Assembly: GCA_020637615.1 (NCBI GenBank)
Contig: JACKKC010000028.1
Location: 1 to 41,102 of the forward strand
Origin: Rhodovulum sp.
GTDB lineage: Bacteria; Pseudomonadota; Alphaproteobacteria; Rhodobacterales; Rhodobacteraceae
Reading direction: 5' to 3'
DNA: 41,102 nt
Position 1 is the stretch's first letter. Each line of letters begins with the position of its first letter. The translations under genes were made by a program, and so were the position numbers. The notes beneath the pieces are model-generated. The model was not told the origin of the DNA, ran no database searches, and saw only the letters and a list, made by a program, of their open reading frames with translations. Below, one piece after another: positions 34,601-41,102 of this stretch.

Positions 34601-37600
34601 CGAGGATCCCGTGCGATCCTTCCCCGTCAGTCGCGAGTTCGGAAGTATTGCGGATCGAAACTTCGGACGCCCTGGATTGATTGCTGTCGCTGAACCCCCC
34701 GAGTGTTGCCGAATAGGTTACCTCTGTCCCGCTGGCCTCGAGGCTGTTGCTCATCCCGACACCCACGATTCCGCCGCCGCGCCCGATGGACTGCGCCACA
34801 AGGGCGTGGGAGTCGAAACCGTGTGTCGTCACGGCCGCCGTATTGTCGAGAACGACTTCGCCGCCGTCGCCGGGGATCCCGGCCGCACCGGCCGCCATCG
34901 AAACACCGACCGACTTGCCCTTGTAGCTCAATCCGCCGCCATGGCTTGCAAGCCCGCCGCCTCCACCGATCGACTGTGCCAGGATGCCAAAGGACTGATA
35001 GACCTGTCCGGACGATGCGTTCGTTCCCGTCTCAATGGGCGAGATGTTGATCAGGGCCACGGTGCTTCCGCTGCCGCCGTCCCCGCCGGTGGCCCCGACG
35101 GACAGGGTGAGGTTCTCGGCGCTGGAGCCATCCGCCACGGTTCCGACCAGGTCGTTGCCGGCCATGCCGCCGCCGCCGCCGATCGACTGCGCCACGATCC
35201 CTGCGGATTGTGTCCCCGCAGTGGTTATCTCTAGGCCGACAGTCGTCGTGGTGAACTGGTTGAGGTAGACGATCCCGCCAGCGCCGCCGTCACCGCCTGC
35301 ACCTCCGAGCAAGATGGCCACATCGTCACCCCCGGCATCGGCGAACGAGCCATTGACGCTGGCTCCGCCATTGCCACCGCCGCCGCCGATGGACTGGAAT
35401 ACGGCCCCGTGGCTGAAGTCGCCCGTGGTTGTGATCGCACCGCTCAACGTGGTGTCCTGCGAGGAGCCGTCACTGGTATCCTGCGGATTGACGGTGCCAC
35501 CGTTGCCGCCCGAGCCGCCCGAGCCGCCGAGTGCAATGTCGAGGCCCTTGGCGCTCTTCACATCGCCGTCGATTGCGAAGCCGCCGTTGCCGCCGCCACC
35601 GCCGATCGACTGGGCCAGAATGCCGTAGGCATGGTCGCCGGCGACGGAAATCGAGCCCTTGTTGCGGATGAAGAGGTTCCCGCCGTCGCCGCCGCTGCTG
35701 CCGCTCCCGCCAATTGCGAGGACCGAGGTCTGGGACTTTTCGCTGGTGGAAACATCGCCCTCGATTCCATAGCCGCCATCGCCGCCGCCGCCGCCGATCG
35801 ACTGGGCGAGGACACCGTGGGCGGCATTGTTGACGCTGCCCCCGGTCGCCATTGTGGCGATGCTGCCCGCCGGCTTGACGAGAGCATGAACCTCGTTTGC
35901 ATCGCCGGCCGCACCGCCGGCACCACCGAGGGCGAGGCTGTAGAGCGAGCCGTTGTCACCGTCATCGGAACTGGCCGAAAGGTTGCCATTGATACCGATC
36001 CCGCCGTTGCCGCCTCCGCCGCCGATCGATTGCGCCACGATCCCGCGGGCGCCGGCACCGTGCGTCTCGACCGCGCCCGATAGCGTTACCGTTACCTCGT
36101 TGGCGTCGCCCCCCGTGCCTGCCCGCCCGCCGATCGTCGCGGCCAGCCCAACGGAAGCGTCCGTGTCCACGTTGCCCGCGAGACCCATGGCGCCGTTGCC
36201 TCCGCCGCCCCCGATCGACTGGGCGAGGATTCCGTGCGAGGTATCGAGATTGGTCGTGATGCTCGCGTTCTCGACCGTCACGGAGACGATACGTCCCGTG
36301 GCGCCATCGCCGCCCGCACCGCCCACCGTGAACGTGCCGCCCTTGGAAGCATTGATGTCGCCCTTCATTCCGAGCCCGCCACGGCCACCGCCACCGCCGG
36401 ACGACAGGGCGAAGATCCCGTGTCCCTGATCGGCGATGTCACTCGAGTCCTGGGGCGCGGTCGTGCCTGCCCCGGTCGTGATGGAGCCGCCGGTAAGGCT
36501 TACGGTGACGTTCTGGGCCGGCGAGCCATCGCCTCCCACGCCTCCGACGTTGAGTGACATCTTCGAGGCGTTGGTTTTCGAGCCTGACGCGGAATCCTGA
36601 ACCACCTCGTAGGCGACATTCGATCCGCCGCTGCCGCCGCCGCCGCCGATCGACTGCGCGACGATGCCGCCGGCGTTGCTCCCCATAGTCGCGATGGCGC
36701 CGGCCGAATGGCTCACCGTCACCGCGCCGCCCGCCGCACCGCTTCCGCCACCGCCGCCGATCGCGACGGAGTAGGTATTCGATTCGGTATCGCTGCTGGA
36801 CGCATACTGGGCATTGTAGGTAGCGCCGCCCGCGCCACCGTTGCCGCCGATCGACTGGGCCAGAATGGCGTCGGAATTGTCGTTGCGGGTTGTGATGGCG
36901 GCGCCGTTCTGGACCGTGACCCCGGCTGCTGCCTCTGTGCCACCGCCAGTGCCGCCGATGACCAGTTCGACCGACTTTTGCCCCGTGTTGTTCTGCGCCG
37001 CCATTGCGAGGCCACCATAGCCGCCGTCGCCACTGACCGATTGCGCCAGGATGCCGTACTCCTGGTGCAGCGACCCCGAAGTGCCGTCACCCGTCGAGAT
37101 GGTCCCGCTGTTCGTCACCGTAACCGCCGCGGAACTGCCACCCTTGCCGCCCGCGCCCCCAACCGCGACCGCGGCACTCTTGTCGTCCTCCGAATTGGAG
37201 AAGCTTGCCGTCACCGCAAGGCCACCGTGGCCGCCGGCCCCGCCGATTGACTGCCCAACGATGCCCTTCGACTGATCGCCCGTCACGCCGACCGCACCGG
37301 TGTTCGTGACAGAGACGGGGGCAGACTTGCCACCATCACCTCCCGCCGCGCCGACCGTCACATTTGCGTCCACCGAGCCCGAATTGGCGGCGGAGGCCGT
37401 GAACGCCGAACCACCGTAGCCGCCGCCACCACCGCTCGACTGGGCAAGGATGCCGTGGGAGTCGATCCCGCTCGTTGCTATGGTGCCGCCGCTGATGACG
37501 TTCACGAGACCGCTCGTGCCGCCGCCGCCGCCGTCGCCACCGACGCTGACCCCGAGTGTCGTGCTGTCCGACGTCGTGAGGGCGGCCGTGACCGACAGCC

Positions 37601-40600
37601 CGCCATGCCCGCCGCCTCCCGCCATCGACTGCGCCAGAATTCCATGCGAGGAATTGCCCGACGTTGCGATCGAACCACTCGTGTAGTTGACGGTCGCCTC
37701 CTCTCCGTCACCGCCATCGCCGCCGGACCCTCCGACTGCGACATTCAGTGTCGCCGTGTCGGAGGCACTGATGCTGCCGGTCACGCTCGCCCCGCCATTG
37801 CCGCCTCCCCCGCCAATGGATTGCGCCATCAGGCCAGGCGAACGGTCGCCCTGCGTCGTTACGTTCCCGGTTGCATCCAGGAACACAACCTCGGCCCCGC
37901 CGCCGCCTCCGGCACTTCCGCCGACCGACACGCCGATGCCGGCGCCAGCGTCGTCCGCCGGTATGGTCAGCGTGCCCGCAATGGCGAGCCCTCCATTGCC
38001 GCCACCACCCCCGACCGACATGGCCGCCACACCCGCCGCGTCAGTGCCTGCGGTCGTGATCGACCCAAATGCCGTAGCGATGTCGACCGTTCCTCCTGAT
38101 CCTCCATCCGAGCCGCTGCCGCCGATCGCAAAGGCGCCGGAAAGGCCGATCGACGCAGACCCGGCTACCGAGAAACCGCCGTTGCCGCCACCGCCACCGA
38201 CCGAGTGGGCGAAGATGCCCTTGGCGTTGTCGCCCTTCGTGACGATCGTCGTCGGTGTCGTTGCATCGGGCGCGCTGCCGGGATCGCAGGCGGCGAACGG
38301 ACTGCTGCTTGTCTGATCGAGACAGACGGTGACGTCTCCGCCATTCCCTCCGCCGCCACCCTTTCCGCCGACTGCGATCGCGCTGAGGCCCTCGACCGCG
38401 CCCGAGATCGCGAAGCCGCCACGGCCACCGCCGCCGCCAACGCTCTGCACATGGAGACCGTCGGAATTGTCGCCATAGGTCTCGATCCCGGCGAACCGGT
38501 GCTGGACGAGAACGGTGTCGCCGTTGCCGCCATCGCCGCCCTGGCCACCCACCGAATGTGAGAAACCGACACCTCCGCTGACGGCGCCACCGCCTTGGCC
38601 ACCGCCGCCGCCGATGGACTGCGCCTCGATGGCCGCGGAATGATCGCGGAAGGTATTGATTTCTCCGGAGTTCACCACCTCCACGTCGCCGCCCATGCCG
38701 CCGTCGCCGCCCTTGCCGCCGGTCGCATTGAACGCCCCATGCGCCGTATGGCCCTTACCTCCGCCGCCGCCGACCGATTGCGCGAATATGCCGATCGAGC
38801 ACCCGCCGCCGCATGTGTCGGACGAATCCTCCGTGACCGGTGCCGTGCCGCCGGCATTGATCGTCCCGGTATTGACCACGGTCACGGTACCGCCGTCGGC
38901 ACCGTCCTTGCTGGGTTTCGAGCCGAGACCGGAACCCGCCGTGCTCGACGATCCGACGCCACCGGCTCCGCCGAGAGACTGGGCGAGGATAGCATCGGCG
39001 CCGGCACCGTTCGTGGTAACCTCGCCGTTGTTCGTTACATCGACGGTGCCGCCTGCTCCACCAACCGTTTCAGAGTTTCCGGAGAAGAAGCTGTCGAACT
39101 GGTCGCCGAGGGCACCGCCACCGCCACCGATCGACTGTAGTGCTATACCTGCCGCCTCCGAGCCCGAGGTCGTTATCGTTGCCGCGCTGGTGACCGAGAC
39201 AGTGTTGCTGTCGCCGTTACTCGCGCCTTCGACCACGCCGAAATCCACGGACGGTGACGAATAGGTACCACCTGACCCGTCGTGCCCGCCAACCGACTGG
39301 GCCACAATGCCGAGAGCCTGCGACCCCGTGGTCGTGATGTTGCCGGACACATCCAGGGTCACCTCGCCGCCTGCGCCGGCTCCGGACGAGGAACCAGACG
39401 CCGGAGAGCCGCCGAGGCTGTAGGCGGCGATGCCATGTGCCTGCGATCCCGTTGTCGAGATGGTCCAGCTGTCCGCAATGCTGATCTTTCCGCCGTTCCC
39501 CGGCACCCCTGCATCGCCACCGGCTTCGACGCCCTGGGCGCCGCGCGAAACCGCCTGGAAGGCAATGGCCATATCCCCGTCGGTCGAGATGGTCACTTCG
39601 GATCCGCTGGCCTTGTCGATGTTGCCGCCGGCGCCGCCTGCGCCGGGGCTATGTCCGCTGCCGCCGGCCGTTCCCCCGGAACTCAGAAGATAGAATCCCG
39701 GAATGTTGACGGTATCGATCGCCCACGTGTCTTCGCTGGTATCCGCAAAGCTGATCCGCCCGCCGTCACCACCGGCACCCGTCGTGCCGCCGTGGCCGGT
39801 CAGTTCGTTGCCTGCACCCCCATCACCACCTGTGCCACCGATCGAACTTACGATGACTGCGCCGCGCGGATCGGTGCCCAGCTCGTCGGACGCGACATCG
39901 AGCGTCAACGTTTCGTCCGCCCCCAGCGTGATGGCCCCGCCATTGCCACCCGCTCCGCCCGTTCCGCCGTCTTCTTCCGCGGATGTACCTCCGGTTCCGC
40001 CGTCGCCACCGGTGCTGGTGACGCCAAGGCCGAGCCAGATGCTGCCCTCAGTTGTCGAACTATACATTCCGCCGGCCGAAACCGTCACCGCGCCGCCGTC
40101 GCCGCCGGATCCGCCGACGAGCCCGTCGCCCGAGACTTCCGACGGTGTGTTTCCGTTGCCTGCCGCGGTAGCGACCTCGGCGCCGTTCACCGAAGCACCG
40201 GAGGGGGCCTGGCCTTCGATGTCGATGGACCCGTCAAAGATCAGCGAACGTCCTGCCGAGCCGGGTAGGCTGGAGCCGGCTGAAGCGTCCTGACTGGTGC
40301 TCTCGAACAGGATTCCGAGCTGATCTTCCTTGACCAACACAGAGTACGTATCGGACGTCACCGACAGCGTCAGTGGCCCCTCAGCTTCGGCATCGGCGGG
40401 ATAGTCCACGTTGACCGTTCCGACAGCGTCGAGCGTACTATCGCCTGGTCCGATGTCCGCGGTCAGGTTCTCGATGAGGAGCGTGTCGGCGCTGGATGGA
40501 ACGTCGCCGCCCGGAAGGGAAAGGGTGGTATTCTCGAAATCACCGCTGCATGTGTAGGTTGAAGATCCAGGCTCTGAGGCGACACACTGAGCCAAGGCCC

Positions 40601-40661
40601 TTCCATGACCGAGCGCCAACAAGACGCCCGAGACCACGGCGAATGCCACATCGGACCGCAT
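31680..40661 (-). CDS. Giant autotransporter (type Va secretion) with a Gly-rich repeat passenger
   Basis: A 2993-residue surface protein. The N-terminus MRSDVAFAVVSGVLLALGHG continues RALA and QC, a signal peptide with a likely cut near residue 24. Residues about 380-2380 hold about 33 repeats built around (H/Y/A)GI-AQSIGGGGGNGG, each about 60-70 residues, expected to form a long beta-helix. Then comes a typical autotransporter linker region (LTGDLHFNGTRATVRNRRTG), and from about residue 2715 a beta-barrel domain of about 275 residues (AWLEGIGRYLEIEESSRSGG and onwards) that ends in SLQVSLPF, with the C-terminal Phe needed by the outer-membrane assembly machinery. It is likely an adhesin or biofilm protein. 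No break was found over 8982 bases. Confidence 0.92.
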   Translation of the reverse strand: MRSDVAFAVVSGVLLALGHGRALAQCVASEPGSSTYTCSGDFENTTLSLPGGDVPSSADTLLIENLTADIGPGDSTLDAVGTVNVDYPADAEAEGPLTLSVTSDTYSVLVKEDQLGILFESTSQDASAGSSLPGSAGRSLIFDGSIDIEGQAPSGASVNGAEVATAAGNGNTPSEVSGDGLVGGSGGDGGAVTVSAGGMYSSTTEGSIWLGLGVTSTGGDGGTGGTSAEEDGGTGGAGGNGGAITLGADETLTLDVASDELGTDPRGAVIVSSIGGTGGDGGAGNELTGHGGTTGAGGDGGRISFADTSEDTWAIDTVNIPGFYLLSSGGTAGGSGHSPGAGGAGGNIDKASGSEVTISTDGDMAIAFQAVSRGAQGVEAGGDAGVPGNGGKISIADSWTISTTGSQAHGIAAYSLGGSPASGSSSGAGAGGEVTLDVSGNITTTGSQALGIVAQSVGGHDGSGGTYSSPSVDFGVVEGASNGDSNTVSVTSAATITTSGSEAAGIALQSIGGGGGALGDQFDSFFSGNSETVGGAGGTVDVTNNGEVTTNGAGADAILAQSLGGAGGVGSSSTAGSGLGSKPSKDGADGGTVTVVNTGTINAGGTAPVTEDSSDTCGGGCSIGIFAQSVGGGGGKGHTAHGAFNATGGKGGDGGMGGDVEVVNSGEINTFRDHSAAIEAQSIGGGGGQGGGAVSGGVGFSHSVGGQGGDGGNGDTVLVQHRFAGIETYGDNSDGLHVQSVGGGGGRGGFAISGAVEGLSAIAVGGKGGGGGNGGDVTVCLDQTSSSPFAACDPGSAPDATTPTTIVTKGDNAKGIFAHSVGGGGGNGGFSVAGSASIGLSGAFAIGGSGSDGGSGGTVDIATAFGSITTAGTDAAGVAAMSVGGGGGNGGLAIAGTLTIPADDAGAGIGVSVGGSAGGGGGAEVVFLDATGNVTTQGDRSPGLMAQSIGGGGGNGGASVTGSISASDTATLNVAVGGSGGDGGDGEEATVNYTSGSIATSGNSSHGILAQSMAGGGGHGGLSVTAALTTSDSTTLGVSVGGDGGGGGTSGLVNVISGGTIATSGIDSHGILAQSSGGGGGYGGSAFTASAANSGSVDANVTVGAAGGDGGKSAPVSVTNTGAVGVTGDQSKGIVGQSIGGAGGHGGLAVTASFSNSEDDKSAAVAVGGAGGKGGSSAAVTVTNSGTISTGDGTSGSLHQEYGILAQSVSGDGGYGGLAMAAQNNTGQKSVELVIGGTGGGTEAAAGVTVQNGAAITTRNDNSDAILAQSIGGNGGAGGATYNAQYASSSDTESNTYSVAIGGGGGSGAAGGAVTVSHSAGAIATMGSNAGGIVAQSIGGGGGSGGSNVAYEVVQDSASGSKTNASKMSLNVGGVGGDGSPAQNVTVSLTGGSITTGAGTTAPQDSSDIADQGHGIFALSSGGGGGRGGLGMKGDINASKGGTFTVGGAGGDGATGRIVSVTVENASITTNLDTSHGILAQSIGGGGGNGAMGLAGNVDTDASVGLAATIGGRAGTGGDANEVTVTLSGAVETHGAGARGIVAQSIGGGGGNGGIGINGNLSASSDDGDNGSLYSLALGGAGGAAGDANEVHALVKPAGSIATMATGGSVNNAAHGVLAQSIGGGGGDGGYGIEGDVSTSEKSQTSVLAIGGSGSSGGDGGNLFIRNKGSISVAGDHAYGILAQSIGGGGGNGGFAIDGDVKSAKGLDIALGGSGGSGGNGGTVNPQDTSDGSSQDTTLSGAITTTGDFSHGAVFQSIGGGGGNGGASVNGSFADAGGDDVAILLGGAGGDGGAGGIVYLNQFTTTTVGLEITTAGTQSAGIVAQSIGGGGGMAGNDLVGTVADGSSAENLTLSVGATGGDGGSGSTVALINISPIETGTNASSGQVYQSFGILAQSIGGGGGLASHGGGLSYKGKSVGVSMAAGAAGIPGDGGEVVLDNTAAVTTHGFDSHALVAQSIGRGGGIVGVGMSNSLEASGTEVTYSATLGGFSDSNQSRASEVSIRNTSELATDGEGSHGILAQSISGGGGFASSMFAIEAGCDCSDGLLDIASSNADANRVGGKHVRTDNSNPAGAVTVTNSADITTGADGSVAILAQAIGGGGGIAFDGGYASASAGSLEYSFGIGGDDVGGTDDAGAEGGNVTVSHTAGTIGTSGFGAAGIYAQSVGAGGGRGLVGAVSTIDADLFVGGFGDGDGDGGDVTVAIDSGAMVQTLEASQSDTVAAFGVFAQSVGGGGGHGGVTNFDGAIVGTDLADSNSTLRDTTGDGGVVAVSIDGNIATRGQSSVGVFAQSVGGGGGVIGTATSSTPVSLGSNGGKGKAGDVTVTVGGSVTTSGAGAHGVFAQSASGKDYSGQTVEITIASGAEVKASGAGAYGVWLDSPGGNGSGSTKIDNDGTISGGTQKGSLGATRSGSASLALPAVAVSEPASAGVVVTNADRAAIVNNGSIGTADGIGGDAVRSDATHTTINNAGTLTGDLHFNGTRATVRNRRTGVLESGGSYDLTNRGLLVNSGRWEIFGSGEVGTTQVTGDLRQTGTGVMAVDLEPGTRTTSASSDRISLSGAADIAGGFEISLGDLGEAGLGRRAIEVLEAEQGISLTDGMIDVTQSAVAGYRARRGDRSISISFDIDFASDRFINELNDTEQEVAEYLQDLYELEELPQILAPLVDLETVNDYSDALYQYSGAVYADNRTATLLGTLDFHNSLGRCHSVGRVFDSEGRSSCAWLEGIGRYLEIEESSRSGGFTDSSAGVAGGIDATPNSDIVVGGAFQYMHHSLRNDAANSDGDAVQAVVYAARSFGATSFGVYAGGGSGWFDVQRDLPFGVSTTSNQTTPFLEGGAFASHRFVTSNGAQVKPQVTLGVVHYLSTSFSEPSSTGAELEVEADDQTFVYFRPSLELRNEIEMKGNRHLEAFGSLGITGFLKNDDPSVTASFVGASGAGDPFEAHSDLDNLIADVEGGIRMSTRSGWNLDAAGFGRVAASTQSLGLSLQVSLPF
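33530..39560 (-). repeat. Tandem coding repeats of the autotransporter passenger
   Basis: About 33 imperfect units of roughly 180-220 bases. On the plus strand each unit contains a core close to CCGCCGCCGATCGACTGGGC, the reverse of the codons for AQSIGGGG. Cores are seen near 34968, 35170, 35385, 35607, 35800, 36026, 36212, 36649 and 36849, for example. The flanks between cores vary more, so units are old or under diversifying change, but the cores give homology for unequal recombination. Confidence 0.85.
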
Positions 40662-40687
40662 CGGTGGCCACCCCCGTTCCGAGCGGG

Positions 40688-40716
40688 ATAGTCATGCGAC
40701 TCCGTTGTGCTGTCAA
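40688..40716 (-). promoter_or_regulatory. Possible promoter of the autotransporter gene
   Basis: On the minus strand, a perfect TTGACA (40716-40711) stands 17 bases before GACTAT (40693-40688). The start would be near 40681, leaving about 20 bases of leader. The -10 box is weak (3 of 6). GGGGGTGG lies about 5 bases before the ATG. Confidence 0.35.
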
Positions 40717-40835
40717 CGAGCGGCTAACCCCTTCACCGGAGTATCTGGGACTTCTGTCTTTCGTGTCCGTCGTCAGACTTTTCGGGACATCTAAGCTGAT
40801 CGAGCATTGGAGGGCTCTGGCTCATCTGTTTCAGG

Positions 40836-41102
40836 TTAGGCCGCTCGGCCGTGATGGCTCAAGCGGCGGTTTTGAATGGTCAGTTTCTTAATCTTTTCCC
40901 GGGCCTCGAGGATGGCCTGACCGCGGCCGAGGTAGACATCGGCGGGGGTCAGGTTGCCGAGGCTCTCGTGGTAGCGGCAGTGGTTGTAGTGCTCGACGAA
41001 GGCTGCGACGGCGGCCTCGAGCTGGCCCGGCAGGAAGTAGTTCTCGAGCAGAACGCGGTTCTTCAGCGTCTGGTGCCAGCGCTCGATCTTGCCTTGGGTC
41101 TG
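40836..41102 (-). CDS. IS3-family transposase OrfB, C-terminal part (cut by the window edge)
   Basis: The visible 88 residues begin QTQGKIERWHQTLKNRVLLE and include QLEAAVAAFVEHYNHCRYHE and LTPADVYLGRGQAILEARE, then a stop at 40838-40836. The G-K-I-E-R-W-H-Q-T-L-K segment holds the last catalytic Glu of the DDE integrase core; the YNHCRYHESL motif is typical of IS3-family transposases. The rest lies beyond the window. The element end is not proven, but a TGTCCG at 40764-40769 is a possible terminus. It sits 174 bases before the autotransporter start. Confidence 0.85.
   Translation of the reverse strand, partial: QTQGKIERWHQTLKNRVLLENYFLPGQLEAAVAAFVEHYNHCRYHESLGNLTPADVYLGRGQAILEAREKIKKLTIQNRRLSHHGRAA

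Noticed and set aside
33530..39560. Regular spacing of similar words, reminiscent of a CRISPR array
   Set aside because: The spacing is about 180-220 bases, the words are coding, and the frame runs through all of them; no cas gene is near.
32109..40268. Many Pro/Ala-rich plus-strand frames inside the autotransporter region
   Set aside because: They are the reverse reading of Gly-rich repeats and have no signal or family likeness.
31683..40661. PE_PGRS-like or other mycobacterial Gly-rich protein
   Set aside because: The Gly-rich repeats are superficially alike, but the signal peptide and the C-terminal beta-barrel ending in Phe show a type Va autotransporter.

Overview
The window is high-G+C DNA from an alphaproteobacterium, most likely a member of the Rhodobacterales/Rhodobacteraceae. 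The clearest evidence is the conserved block ubiB, ubiE, mutM, enoyl-CoA hydratase, rpsT, dnaA, dnaN, recF, together with a methylmalonyl-CoA epimerase gene followed by DUF1467. The genus cannot be fixed from the sequence alone.

Layout. (1) 1-176 is the frameshifted 3' end of a carboxymuconolactone decarboxylase/AhpD-like gene. (2) 548-6014 is a complete oligopeptide-type ABC importer on the plus strand (binding protein, two permeases, and a fused double ATPase), with a strong hairpin after the binding-protein gene. (3) 6023-8110 holds two Gfo/Idh/MocA oxidoreductases convergent to the importer, followed by tRNA-Arg(CCT). (4) 8416-18309 is the replication and housekeeping block: on the minus strand RhtB-type exporter, VOC protein, recF, dnaN, dnaA, rpsT (with a textbook terminator), enoyl-CoA hydratase and mutM; divergently, ubiE and ubiB. 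(5) 18380-24191 holds gnd, tRNA-Arg(ACG), an M19 dipeptidase, a coupled pair (PIG-L deacetylase and glucose-1-phosphate cytidylyltransferase-like gene), mce, DUF1467 and a 47-residue secreted peptide. (6) 24539-30339 is a four-gene minus-strand unit: sulfide:quinone oxidoreductase, a YgaP-type membrane protein, an RND adaptor and an RND pump. Its promoter carries both an FNR-like dyad and a BigR/SqrR-like site. (7) 30446-31556 is an IS630-family element. (8) 31680-40661 is a giant 2993-residue autotransporter with about 33 Gly-rich repeats. (9) 40836-41102 is the 3' end of an IS3-family transposase gene that runs off the window.

How the parts work together. The housekeeping block looks vertically inherited. 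The sqr unit reads as a sulfide-response module: SQR oxidises sulfide to sulfane sulfur, the small membrane protein belongs to a family linked to sulfur-transfer proteins, and the RND pair may export a product. The autotransporter gene sits between two insertion sequences and looks like an acquired or mobile surface-adhesin locus. The most interesting material is the sqr-RND unit with its promoter and the repeat-rich autotransporter between insertion sequences. Everything here was read by eye; no database search, alignment or folding calculation was run.
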